Source: Planctomycetota bacterium (GTDB lineage: Bacteria > Planctomycetota > Phycisphaerae > UBA1845 > UTPLA1). Taken from it: a stretch of DNA of 6,372 nucleotides. The stretch covers positions 1 to 6,372 of the forward strand of contig JAPULF010000045.1 in NCBI GenBank assembly GCA_027295245.1, in the 5' to 3' direction. The notes beneath the pieces are model-generated. The model saw only the letters and a list, made by a program, of their open reading frames with translations, did no database searches and was not told where the DNA came from. Positions 1 through 6,372 of the stretch are shown here, piece by piece. A program made the position numbers and the translations under genes. Positions within the stretch are counted from its first letter, which is position 1. Every line of letters starts with the position of its first letter.

Positions 1-623
1 TTCGGTCGGAACTTAGCCGCATCGCCGACGCCCTGATCTTCAGTCGCGCCGCACTCAGCCAGGACCCCTTGACGGCCACGCACGCGATCGCGAGCGGCGA
101 GACGCTTGCGGGCGTAGCCGCGCAGTATCACGTGACGCTCGAATTCCTCGCGACCATCAACGGACTGGGTGATCCCGACCTGATCCGAGTCGGCGCGCCG
201 CTCAAGGTGATTCGGGGACCGTTTCACGCCGTGATCGACAAGTCCGACCACCGGATGGACATTTATCTTAGCGACGAATACGTCCGCAGCTTTTTCGTCG
301 GCCTCGGCACGAACGGCGGCACGCCGACCGGGACCTGGCGTGTGCGGCACAAACTGATGAATCCGGAATGGACCGATCCGCTCACGGGCATTCGGTATCT
401 AGCCGACGATGCCGACAACCCGATCGGGGAACGCTGGATCGGCCTGGAGGGTACTTCGGGAGAAGCGTTCGGCAGGAGTGGATTCGGTATTCACGGGACG
501 ATTGATCCAGCCAGCATCGGCGAAAACGAATCAAAGGGCTGTGTGCGCCTGATCGCGGAAGAAGTCGCGCTAGTTTACGACCTTCTTGTCGATCAGCATT
601 CGCGCGTCGTCGTTCGCCCATGA
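1..623 (+). CDS. LysM-containing L,D-transpeptidase (YkuD family), 5' partial
   Basis: The reading frame is open from the first complete codon (position 3) to the TGA at 621-623, giving 206 visible residues; the true start and any signal peptide lie before the window. The TTG at 69 is an internal leucine codon, because the residues before it (SELSRIADALIFSRAALS) read as coding sequence of the kind that precedes LysM in planctomycete homologues. A LysM domain spans about residues 24-70 (SGETLAGVAAQYHVTLEFLA, then NGL and IRVGAPLKV) and should bind peptidoglycan. A YkuD domain follows, about 74-206, with the TPTGTW motif, a GERWIGL segment, and the active-site pair His164 (GIHGT) and Cys180 in SKGCVRL; Arg182 is also present. 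The family forms 3-3 peptide cross-links, or anchors proteins to peptidoglycan, in the periplasm. Fold and catalytic motif are clear; the physiological substrate is not. The gene is convergent with the large minus-strand gene. Confidence 0.93.
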   Translation, partial: RSELSRIADALIFSRAALSQDPLTATHAIASGETLAGVAAQYHVTLEFLATINGLGDPDLIRVGAPLKVIRGPFHAVIDKSDHRMDIYLSDEYVRSFFVGLGTNGGTPTGTWRVRHKLMNPEWTDPLTGIRYLADDADNPIGERWIGLEGTSGEAFGRSGFGIHGTIDPASIGENESKGCVRLIAEEVALVYDLLVDQHSRVVVRP

Positions 624-644
624 TCCACCACCGGGCCAATCGAT

Positions 645-3600
645 TCATTCGACCCGCTCCAGTATGATCTTGACATTGAGCATGTGACGGTGTCCTACCG
701 GGACTCCGTTGGGCAGCGGGCGGCGCTGCGCTGTTCCGCAGTATCCACCGAATGCCATGTAGCGAAGAGTCATCGTCAGTGATTCCGGCGCGATGTGTGC
801 AACGATCTCATTGCCGTTTGCCGTGAGACCCGCCTTCAACAACTCGCCAATCTCCAACGACATCATGCCGGGTGTCATGGCCGGGTCCACTCTACCGGAG
901 CGAAGCACGATCGGCCCGATCGGCTCTTTCACGGCCTTGCTCCTCGCGGAATCCTCGCCTGCGGGTTCGCCGCCGACAAACGGGGTCGCGTCAAGCTGCT
1001 CCATCACGCCGTAGTAGTATTCGAGTTCCAGGCGTCGAATCGGTTGCGGCCGGTCCAACACCACCCCGGACCCGATCGTTCGATCGTTCCACGTGACGAC
1101 ATAAGAGTTGTCATCTCCGCGGAGGCGAAGAGACAGTGCGGGTAGGGTGGTCATCTCGCGTCGCGGCCTGCTCCAAACGAGCCGGCGTTCGGCCTTGTCC
1201 ACCACCGAGACCGTCTCAACGATGGCCGCCACGCCGTAAAGCCCGTCCACCAATTGCCCGCGTCGAAAGTCGATATCGCGAAGCAACTCGATTCGGGATT
1301 GTGTCCCGCGCGCGGCGGTGAGCCGCTTTCGCTCCTGCGGGGATGCGTGTGTGAGATGATACAGCCATGCCAGGACGCCGACCGACAGCGGCGGCTCCAA
1401 TTGAAGACTGGAGTCGCTGAGCGATCCGAAATCCGCCCCGGACTTTGCCGCGACGAGCACGCGCCAACGGTTGGGTGCGTCGGTCCCCGCGGCGCGTTGC
1501 TTGAGTCGTGTCACGACATATTGTGCGGAGGAATGCCACTCCGGACGCAACAGTAACGCCATAAACGACAGCATTCCGTCGTACTGCGATTCGGGCCCGA
1601 GACGATCGAGGAATTTCAGAAACACGCGGTCCTGTTCCCGCCCGTCCTTCACGCCGGCAACGACACCGCGAACCGCCTCTTCCGCAAATCCCGCGCGGAC
1701 GAGTATTTCCATTGCCGCGATACGTGTATCGGGTGCGCCGATTCGCACCGCCATCGAGAGCCCTCGAATCAACGGATCGCCGACGTTGCGAGGGACCAGC
1801 AGTCCGAACGCCGAATCGCCGACGCCCTGTCGTCTACCTTCCTCGATGAACATCTCGAAGGCGGCCTCTCGTACGGCCTCCGAAGTGGAATTCAGTGCAT
1901 CCCGCTCCACCTCTGCAAAGTGAGGCGAGTGTATGACTTGTTCCAATGACACTTCGCGCATCACTCTCAGGAATGCCACCCGGCTTTTTTCGTCTGTCAG
2001 CGAACGCCAGCTCTTGAGGATCGGATGATGACCGTCTGACAGCCGAAGACCGAGATGCCGCGCGATGCGAGACAGGTCCTCCGCCCACGTCGGGTCGCTG
2101 CCCTGCATGAGTGCGACCAATACGTCTGATGCGGTTTTGGAATCGATTTGCGATCCCAACCGCGCGAAGGCCAGTGACCGGGCGGTCTCCGACGCACCGG
2201 CAAGCGCGCTCCAATCCGCCGAATGCCCCCATCCGATCATGAATTCCAACGCCGCGTCGCAGGCCGTCGCGTCATTCCCGCGCAGAATTGATCTGATGAT
2301 GAATGTCGCAAGCGGCAAATCGAAATCCGATTTGCAATCCGCCGCGCTTTCGACAATCCGAATCCATCGAACCTGCTGTTCACCGGGCTGCTGAGCAAAG
2401 AGGTCCGCCGTTGCGTCGGACAGTTGTTTCGCGTTGGACAGATAGGCCCACGCGCTGGGGCCGAGCCGCTCTTCGTCGCGGGCCGCGGCCTCGATCACGG
2501 CCCGATCGACCGCGCGCATCCATGCGTCCGACGGGTTGGCTCCGGGCCTGTCGCGCCATCGGGCCAGCCGGGTGATCGCAAGCGAGGCCATCGTCCCCGA
2601 ACCCGTTTCCGCGCCGACCGCGTCGGTGTCTCCGACCTCGAGGGCGGTGAGCGCGGCCTTCATCGCCGGAGACGACGATGTATTCGCATCTGCCCCGAGG
2701 GGGTCTCGTATACGCCGCAACATCGAAATATCAAGAACGTCGGATGCACCGTCCATTCCGGATATCGTCAACGAATCGCATGTCTTGTCGACTTCGATCA
2801 GAATCGCAGCCCAACCGGTGGCGCGCAGCCGACGCTCTTTCGGGCCGATCCGATCCGGAGGATCACCCGCGCCTTCGGCCAGCCGCGGACCGCTTGTGTT
2901 CTTGGCTATGAGTTGTCGCGGCGAACCGGGCTTGGCCGAGAGTTCGAGACGTTCGTAAACCGCTTCACGCGCGAGGGTCTCTATCACCGGAGCGCCGCCC
3001 TTCACGCGCAATGAACGAAAGCCGTAGCCCCCGCGCACTTCCTTGAAACTGAATGTCGATCGCTTCAGCACCTGACCGGGCTCGGCTCCTTCGTAGCGGA
3101 TGGGGAGCGTCAGAAACTCCTTGCCCGATTCGGCATTCACGCGAATGCCTTCATCCAAGATGAAGTCGCTGAACAGTGATTGTTCCAGGGCCGGGGTGAG
3201 GTCGAAGAGAAACTGGGATGCGAGTCGCACGCCCCATTCTGAGGCCAGCGAGCGAATCTCGGCGGAGCCGGTCTCGGCGCTCCAGGCCCGTCGCAAGAAC
3301 CTCGCAGCGTCACTCTTCAGATCGGCGGTCCAGGCCCATTTGGCCAGTTCAACACATCGATCCGGGGTCCGCTGCGAAACATCCGATTTCATTTCTCCAA
3401 AAACCACTCGGTTCCAAAACGATCGAAAGCCATCGGTGCCGTCCCGACGCGGTTTGGCCGCAGCGCCCGCCTCCAGTTCGAGCAGCCTCCGTATGCACCG
3501 TGCCGATGGGATTTCGAGCCCGCCTTGAAAATAGGCGGCGGACCATCGCTCCAGGTCATCCGCACTCTCGCAGGCGACGATGCGTTCCGATTCTTTCAGT

Positions 3601-3827
3601 CCCTGAAGTATGTCGCGGATCTCGTCGCGATCCACCTTGATTTCGCGAGACTTTGAAGCCGTCCCGGTCAACAGCCTTATTTGGGCGGGTGATTCGGAGA
3701 CGACCCGTCCGACGCGCACGTCCCCGTTTGTCAACAGGATCAACTCGGCGCGGACATTCGGCGCGAATGCCGAGGTGCTGATGAGCACCGCGACGACAAG
3801 CCAGTCCAAATGAAATTGTTTTATCAT
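645..3827 (-). CDS. Large exported protein of unknown function (about 1060 aa)
   Basis: I do not recognise this protein. I chose the ATG at 3825-3827, which places a standard signal peptide at the N-terminus: MIKQ, then a hydrophobic core (WLVVAVLISTSAFA), with probable cleavage after VRA near residue 27 and no lipobox cysteine. A TTG three codons upstream (3834-3836) is the alternative. No convincing Shine-Dalgarno sequence precedes either. Residues 28-75 (ELILLTNGDVRVGRVVSES to DEIRDILQG) resemble the small beta segment 'LxxGDxxxGxV...I...I' found at the start of many planctomycete and verrucomicrobial exported proteins. Residues about 235-375 look beta-rich. About 385-840 is mostly amphipathic helix with HEAT-like character, for example AVREAAFEMFIEEG and DTRIAAMEILVRAG. 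About 890-1060 is again beta-rich (ALSLRLRGDDNSYVVTW, LRYMAFGGYCG). No catalytic motif stands out. It stops 21 bases from the convergent transpeptidase stop. A periplasmic scaffold or binding role is only a guess; that the gene is real is nearly certain from its length and uninterrupted frame. Confidence 0.9.
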   Translation of the reverse strand: MIKQFHLDWLVVAVLISTSAFAPNVRAELILLTNGDVRVGRVVSESPAQIRLLTGTASKSREIKVDRDEIRDILQGLKESERIVACESADDLERWSAAYFQGGLEIPSARCIRRLLELEAGAAAKPRRDGTDGFRSFWNRVVFGEMKSDVSQRTPDRCVELAKWAWTADLKSDAARFLRRAWSAETGSAEIRSLASEWGVRLASQFLFDLTPALEQSLFSDFILDEGIRVNAESGKEFLTLPIRYEGAEPGQVLKRSTFSFKEVRGGYGFRSLRVKGGAPVIETLAREAVYERLELSAKPGSPRQLIAKNTSGPRLAEGAGDPPDRIGPKERRLRATGWAAILIEVDKTCDSLTISGMDGASDVLDISMLRRIRDPLGADANTSSSPAMKAALTALEVGDTDAVGAETGSGTMASLAITRLARWRDRPGANPSDAWMRAVDRAVIEAAARDEERLGPSAWAYLSNAKQLSDATADLFAQQPGEQQVRWIRIVESAADCKSDFDLPLATFIIRSILRGNDATACDAALEFMIGWGHSADWSALAGASETARSLAFARLGSQIDSKTASDVLVALMQGSDPTWAEDLSRIARHLGLRLSDGHHPILKSWRSLTDEKSRVAFLRVMREVSLEQVIHSPHFAEVERDALNSTSEAVREAAFEMFIEEGRRQGVGDSAFGLLVPRNVGDPLIRGLSMAVRIGAPDTRIAAMEILVRAGFAEEAVRGVVAGVKDGREQDRVFLKFLDRLGPESQYDGMLSFMALLLRPEWHSSAQYVVTRLKQRAAGTDAPNRWRVLVAAKSGADFGSLSDSSLQLEPPLSVGVLAWLYHLTHASPQERKRLTAARGTQSRIELLRDIDFRRGQLVDGLYGVAAIVETVSVVDKAERRLVWSRPRREMTTLPALSLRLRGDDNSYVVTWNDRTIGSGVVLDRPQPIRRLELEYYYGVMEQLDATPFVGGEPAGEDSARSKAVKEPIGPIVLRSGRVDPAMTPGMMSLEIGELLKAGLTANGNEIVAHIAPESLTMTLRYMAFGGYCGTAQRRPLPNGVPVGHRHMLNVKIILERVE

Positions 3828-3836
3828 GCGGATCAA
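3825..3836 (-). other. Start-site choice for the large exported protein
   Basis: On the minus strand the frame offers TTG at 3834-3836 (reading MIRMIKQ) and ATG at 3825-3827 (reading MIKQ). The signal peptide is intact from either. ATG is preferred as the stronger codon and because neither has a ribosome binding site that would favour TTG. Confidence 0.5.
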
Positions 3837-3839
3837 GAA

Positions 3840-3858
3840 CGCACCGTATTTCGGTGCG
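3840..3858 (-). repeat. 7-bp perfect hairpin in the leader of the large gene
   Basis: CGCACCG, a five-base TATTT loop, then CGGTGCG form a perfect 7-bp stem. It lies 12 bases upstream of the ATG of the minus-strand gene and just downstream of its candidate promoter, so it would sit in the 5' untranslated leader. It could be an operator or a translation-modulating hairpin; no regulator is implied by the sequence alone. Confidence 0.4.
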
Positions 3859-3872
3859 CTGCCCTGTAGCCG

Positions 3873-3901
3873 ATTTTATGCGCGTTCCACCGTCGAGACA
3901 A
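3873..3901 (-). promoter_or_regulatory. Candidate sigma70-type promoter for the large exported protein gene
   Basis: On the minus strand, TTGTCT (3896-3901, 4 of 6 matches to TTGACA) is followed after exactly 17 bases by TAAAAT (3873-3878, 5 of 6 matches to TATAAT). Transcription would begin near 3866, leaving a leader of about 40 bases that contains the 7-bp hairpin. Spacing and position fit well, but this is a motif match only. Confidence 0.4.
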
Positions 3902-3944
3902 CGACAGGGCGGCGGCCGTGCACGACGCGCCCTGCAGTGCGTAC

Positions 3945-3965
3945 GGGCTTCCGAGCCCATATAAT
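3945..3965 (+). promoter_or_regulatory. Candidate -10 element for nfi with adjacent inverted repeat
   Basis: A perfect TATAAT lies at 3960-3965, about 80 bases before the nfi ATG. The expected -35 position (about 3937-3942) has no good match, so the promoter would be -35-poor or activator-dependent. Immediately upstream, GGGCT-TCCG-AGCCC (3945-3958) forms a perfect 5-bp stem with a 4-base loop, inside what would be the spacer between -35 and -10, a natural place for an operator. The -10 match may be chance. Confidence 0.35.
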
Positions 3966-4043
3966 CGCGGGCATTCCGGGGCAACCGGCCATGTCACCGA
4001 ATGTGCCCTCCACGCGAATCATCGGTGTCTCGAGCTGAATGCA

Positions 4044-4724
4044 ATGAATCTTCCTCGCGCACGGCATCGCTGGAACATCTCGCCCAAGAAGGCGGTTCTG
4101 CTTCAGCGGCGGCTGGCCTCGGAAGTGATGGACACCCCGCTCGAATCGCCGCCCCGTCGGGTCGCGGGCGGCGACGTGTCAGTGACCCAAGACGGCTCCG
4201 GGTTGATCGCCGGTTGGGTCGTTTGGGACGTGAAGAACGCCACGGTTCTGGAAACGGTCGTCGCGCGGCAGCCGGCCCGCTTTCCGTACGTGCCCGGCCT
4301 GTTGAGTTTTCGAGAGGCCCCGTCACTGATCGCCGCCGCCCGCAAGCTCGTTTGTGAGCCGGATGTGTTCATGATGGACGGACAAGGTCTGGCACACCCG
4401 CGCCGCTTCGGGATTGCCTGCCATTTCGGCGTACTGATCGACCGCCCCACCCTGGGCTGCGCCAAGAGCCGGCTCTGCGGGATACACGATACACCGGCCG
4501 ATGCGGTTGGCGCTTCGAAGCCCTTGCATCACGAAGGACAACTGCTCGGTCGTGTCGTTCGCACGCGACCGGGCGTCAATCCGGTGTATGTCAGCATCGG
4601 CCACAGGATCGCGCTGGCCGACGCGATTCGGCTCACGCTGAAGTGTTGCACCAAGTTCCGCCTCCCCGAGCCGTGCCGACTTGCTCATCAACTCGTAACC
4701 AAGGTCAGAATGAACGCCCCGTAA
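4044..4724 (+). CDS. nfi: Endonuclease V (deoxyinosine 3' endonuclease)
   Basis: This DNA repair enzyme recognises deaminated bases, chiefly deoxyinosine, and cuts the second phosphodiester bond 3' of the lesion using Mg2+ in the cytoplasm. The 226-residue product matches the length of bacterial Nfi (about 223-225). The family motifs appear in order: GGDVSV with Asp44; PYVPGLLSFRE with wedge Tyr82 and Glu91; MDGQGLAHPRRFG with Asp112 and His118; GCAKSRLCG with Lys141; NPVYVSIGHR with His187; and the C-terminal RLPEP. Asp44, Glu91 and Asp112 correspond to the metal-binding acidic triad of the family. The glutamine in DGQG replaces the histidine of the E. coli enzyme (DGHG), a variation I believe is common elsewhere. 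The ATG at 4044 is chosen because conserved sequence begins shortly after it and the length fits. An in-frame ATG at 3918 would add 42 residues unlike the family and lies upstream of the candidate -10. Only a weak GAG precedes the start. The gene stands alone, divergent from the large gene. Confidence 0.96.
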   Translation: MNLPRARHRWNISPKKAVLLQRRLASEVMDTPLESPPRRVAGGDVSVTQDGSGLIAGWVVWDVKNATVLETVVARQPARFPYVPGLLSFREAPSLIAAARKLVCEPDVFMMDGQGLAHPRRFGIACHFGVLIDRPTLGCAKSRLCGIHDTPADAVGASKPLHHEGQLLGRVVRTRPGVNPVYVSIGHRIALADAIRLTLKCCTKFRLPEPCRLAHQLVTKVRMNAP

Positions 4725-4755
4725 CGCTGAAACAACTGCGGTGTCACCCCAATCT

Positions 4756-4793
4756 CGCGAGGCGTTGGAATCACCAGGAATCTATGCCTCGCG
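4756..4793 (+). repeat. 8-bp inverted repeat downstream of nfi
   Basis: CGCGAGGC (4756-4763) and GCCTCGCG (4786-4793) are perfect inverted copies separated by 22 bases; a G-U and a U-A pair could extend the stem to 10 bp. It starts 31 bases after the nfi stop. It could act as a transcription stop or mRNA-end structure, but no T-tract follows, so it is not a typical intrinsic terminator. The loop contains GGAATC twice, four bases apart. Confidence 0.4.
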
Positions 4794-4851
4794 TGCGAAC
4801 GGCCCCCTTTGCCGAAGACGTTCGTCTCCAAATCCAGGCACGCGTCGGTGC

Positions 4852-4880
4852 TTGACTCGATCGGCTCATTTTCATATACT
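4852..4880 (+). promoter_or_regulatory. Strong sigma70-type promoter upstream of the beta-helix gene
   Basis: TTGACT (4852-4857, 5 of 6 to consensus) and TATACT (4875-4880, 5 of 6) are separated by exactly 17 bases. Transcription would start near 4887, about 55 bases before the ATG at 4941. This is the best promoter match in the window. It also shows that the upstream part of this frame (4809-4940) is promoter and leader rather than coding sequence. Confidence 0.65.
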
Positions 4881-4940
4881 GAACGTGGGTTGATAGGGAC
4901 GCGGTGTCAGACAAGATTATGGGGGCAGGCGTCTATCCAC

Positions 4941-5438
4941 ATGAATATCATGGTCTCAGGATGGCCGGAGCCGTTACGTCCCAGGCATTGTTTCATTTCC
5001 ATCGTCGTGTTGATTCTTTTGCCGGTGGTCGGAAATGCGAACGGTCAGATTCACGTGGACGCCGACGCGCCCGGCGGGGGTGACGGGTCCTCTTGGGCAT
5101 TGGCATTCCAGGATTTGCAGATGGCACTTGATGCCGCGGCCGGCGGCGGTGGCGATGAGGTTCGCATCGCGGCCGGCACCTACGTCCCCAGTGTCCTCTC
5201 GAGCCCGCCGGACGGCCGTTCGGCGACGTTTCAGCTGGTCGACGGCGTTATGTTGGCTGGCGGATACGCCGGCTTCGGCGAACCCGACCCTGATCTTCGC
5301 GACCCTGCCCTATTCGAAACGCGGCTCAGCGGCGACTTGGCCGGCAACGATATACCCCCGTTCGGCAACAACGGCGAAAACGCATATCACGTACTGATTT
5401 GTGGCAACACCATCACGTCGGCGACCATCCTGGACTGA
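4941..5438 (+). CDS. N-terminal fragment of the beta-helix protein (165 aa before TGA)
   Basis: The ATG at 4941 is chosen because a signal peptide follows directly: charged RPRH, hydrophobic core FISIVVLILLPVV, and probable cleavage around NANG-Q near residues 33-36. An ATG three codons later (4950) is an alternative. A GGGGG run at 4921-4925 is too far upstream (15 bases) to be a good ribosome binding site. The mature part begins QIHVDADAPGGGDGSSWA, then FQDLQMALDAA, a glycine-rich turn, VRIAAGTYVPS, MLAGGYAGFGE, and SGDLAGNDIPPFGNNGENAY ahead of the stop. This is the cap and first-strand region that normally leads into the coils. Alone it would lack nearly all of the helix and probably not fold stably. 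Confidence 0.6.
   Translation: MNIMVSGWPEPLRPRHCFISIVVLILLPVVGNANGQIHVDADAPGGGDGSSWALAFQDLQMALDAAAGGGGDEVRIAAGTYVPSVLSSPPDGRSATFQLVDGVMLAGGYAGFGEPDPDLRDPALFETRLSGDLAGNDIPPFGNNGENAYHVLICGNTITSATILD
5436..5438 (+). other. In-frame TGA at a conserved glycine position
   Basis: Codons around it read ATC CTG GAC TGA CTC TTC ATT. The family pattern here is Leu-Asp-Gly-hydrophobic-x-Ile-Thr, so a glycine codon is expected. Coding continues in the same frame for at least 311 codons with no second stop. The nearest in-frame ATG downstream is at 5502. Confidence 0.85.
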
Positions 5439-6372
5439 CTCTTCATTACGGCCGGGCGGGCCAATGGCGGAGGTGAAGGCGAGCGAGATCAAGGCGGCGG
5501 CATGCGAAACTCGGGAGGCAGTCCGAGTCTTGACAATTGCATATTCCGGCACAACGTCGCCCGCAAAAAGGGCGCCGGCATGTACAACACCAGCGGTGCA
5601 AAACCGAGCCTGACCTCGTGTGTCTTTCGTGAAAACGCTGCTAACTCGTTTTCCGGGCAGGCCGGCGCAATGTACAATCTCCTGAGTGACGTGACTGTGA
5701 TTGATTGTACCTTCGTCGCCAACACCGCCTCTGACGTGGGCGCGCTGTTCAACCAGGGTGATTCTATTTTCGTGGATTGTCGGTTCCTTGGAAATCTCGG
5801 TCAGACCCAGGCAGGCGCAGTTCTCGATCTTGGCAGCGCGGCGTATATCAACTGCGAGTTCAGCGGTAACAACACCAACGGAAACGGCGGCGCAGTGAAT
5901 TATGCCCCGTTGTTTGGAACGAACGCGACTGCGTTTATCAATTGCTCGTTCTCGGAAAACGTGTCCATCGCCGGCGCAGGCGGGGCACTCTACGCAAACC
6001 TGTTTCTTGCGTTACCCAACGGTCCGAGCATGTTGAACTGCATTTTGTGGGGCAACGCCGCCGTCACCGGACCGGAGATCAGCATGAACGGACCCGTCAC
6101 ACTCAGCGTATCGTACTGCGATGTAGAAGGCGGCCAAGCAGGTGTCGAAGTCGGCGGCCTAGCGACGCTCGACTGGGGATCGGGCAATATTGCTACGGAT
6201 CCGTTCTTCGTGGATGCAACCGGACCCGACGACGTCGCCGGCAGCGAAGACGACGATTTGCATCTGATGCCCAGCTCCCCTTGCATCAACGCCGGCGACC
6301 CGGACTTCGTGGCCGATCCCGTTGATGAGGACATTGACGGCGATCCGCGGATCTTCAACTGCCGCGTCGATA
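5439..6372 (+). CDS. C-terminal beta-helix continuation, open at the window edge
   Basis: The frame remains open for 311 codons. Eight coils each carry a cysteine at an equivalent place: codons 200 (NCIF), 227 (SCVF), 256 (DCTF), 280 (DCRF), 305 (NCEF), 335 (NCSF), 367 (NCIL) and 393 (YCDV), spaced 24-32 residues, as expected for parallel beta-helix rungs; an asparagine follows a few residues later in most. Between them are glycine-rich turns such as GAGMYN, GAMYN, GALFN, GGAVNY and GGALY. After codon 415 the pattern changes to the terminal region typical of these proteins (NIATDPFFVDATGPDD, then DDDLHLMPSSPCINAGDPD, then DIDGDPR). Any anchor or sorting domain is beyond the window. If translated separately, ATG at 5502 is the likely start, with AAGG seven bases before it, but the product would have no signal peptide. 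Confidence 0.65.

Larger units (their letters stand above)
4941..6372 (+). pseudogene. Secreted right-handed beta-helix protein gene with an in-frame TGA; 3' end beyond the window
   Basis: One reading frame covers 4941-6372 (477 complete codons) with a single interruption, TGA at codon 166. Both sides belong to one protein: secretion signal, planctomycete-type 'VDADAPGGGDG' N-terminal region, beta-helix coils carrying a repeated Cys-x-Phe/Leu motif, and the start of the usual C-terminal region (NIATDPFFVD, SPCINAGDPD). Proteins of this kind are exported and are often surface-attached or released; their substrates are mostly unknown. The stop falls in ATILD-stop-LFITAGRANGGG, where relatives read ILDGxxITxGxANG, so TGA replaces a glycine codon and one base change (GGA to TGA) explains it. 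The rest of the frame is undamaged and the promoter is intact. Possible explanations are a recent nonsense mutation, a sequencing or assembly error, or readthrough. I favour mutation or error. Confidence 0.75.

Noticed and set aside
793..3640. Many plus-strand open frames of 60-196 codons lying opposite the large minus-strand gene
   Set aside because: They are low-complexity, Arg/Ser/Pro-rich shadows of a GC-rich gene, with no recognisable domain and no promoter or ribosome binding site.
3918..4043. N-terminal extension of endonuclease V from the upstream ATG
   Set aside because: The 42 added residues do not resemble the family, the product would exceed its usual length, and the stretch contains the candidate -10 element.
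4103..4691. Minus-strand open frames opposite nfi
   Set aside because: They are shadows of the well-supported endonuclease V gene, with arginine- and alanine-rich nonsense translations.
4809..4940. N-terminal extension of the beta-helix protein from position 4809
   Set aside because: It would put the signal peptide inside the protein, and the stretch contains the strong promoter and leader.
5436..5438. TGA read as glycine by an alternative genetic code, as in Gracilibacteria and SR1 bacteria
   Set aside because: Tempting because the TGA is exactly at a glycine position, but the transpeptidase and the large gene both end naturally at TGA, GGN glycine codons are used everywhere, and no other in-frame TGA occurs in any of the coding regions.
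5436..5465. Selenocysteine insertion: a small hairpin (ATT-ac-GGCC, loop, GGCC-AAT) begins 7 bases after the TGA
   Set aside because: The stem is only four G-C pairs plus three A-T pairs beyond a bulge, the family has glycine rather than cysteine here, and no redox motif surrounds it.
5469..5504. A perfect Shine-Dalgarno-like GGAGGTGA (5469-5476) suggesting a separate downstream gene start
   Set aside because: No start codon lies at a useful distance; the in-frame ATG at 5502 is 25 bases away. The string encodes a glycine-rich loop and the product would lack a signal peptide. Reinitiation is not excluded but has little support.
5942..6358. Open frames on both strands within the 3' part of the beta-helix gene
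   Set aside because: The plus-strand one is very Arg-rich and the minus-strand one is antisense to the repeat coils; the beta-helix frame with its repeating cysteine motif explains the region.
1..6372. Mobile element, CRISPR array, tRNA, toxin-antitoxin or defence system
   Set aside because: I looked for terminal repeats, transposase motifs, spaced direct repeats, cloverleaf-like sequence and small paired genes and found none.

Overview
The base composition is GC-rich and the window holds three kinds of gene that are commonly seen together in Planctomycetes: a LysM plus YkuD L,D-transpeptidase with the 'ANPIGERWIGL'-type segment, a very long exported protein of no recognised family, and a secreted beta-helix protein of the 'VDADAPGGGDGSSWA' type. 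A planctomycete (possibly Phycisphaerae-like or an uncultured relative) is my best guess. It is an inference from protein style, not from a marker gene. Codon use looks ordinary, and two unrelated genes end in TGA, so TGA is a stop codon here.

Layout. (1) Positions 1-623, + strand: the 3' part of a peptidoglycan L,D-transpeptidase gene whose start lies before the window. (2) Positions 645-3827, - strand: one large gene convergent with the first, separated by only about 21 bases. It encodes a protein of about 1060 residues with a signal peptide, a short N-terminal beta segment, a long alpha-helical middle part and a beta-rich C-terminus; its function is unknown. (3) Positions 3828-4043: a divergent intergenic region with a candidate promoter facing each way and two short perfect inverted repeats. 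(4) Positions 4044-4724, + strand: endonuclease V (nfi), complete, with all expected active-site residues. (5) Positions 4725-4940: a spacer with an 8-bp inverted repeat and a near-consensus sigma70-type promoter. (6) Positions 4941 to the window end, + strand: a secreted right-handed beta-helix protein gene. It is interrupted at codon 166 by an in-frame TGA exactly where the family normally has a glycine, and it stays open in the same frame up to the window edge.

The genes do not form an obvious operon or a single system. The transpeptidase, the large exported protein and the beta-helix protein all act outside the cytoplasm, while endonuclease V is a cytoplasmic DNA repair enzyme. I see no mobile element, CRISPR array, tRNA, rRNA, phage gene or defence island. 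The observation most worth following up is the single nonsense codon in the beta-helix gene.
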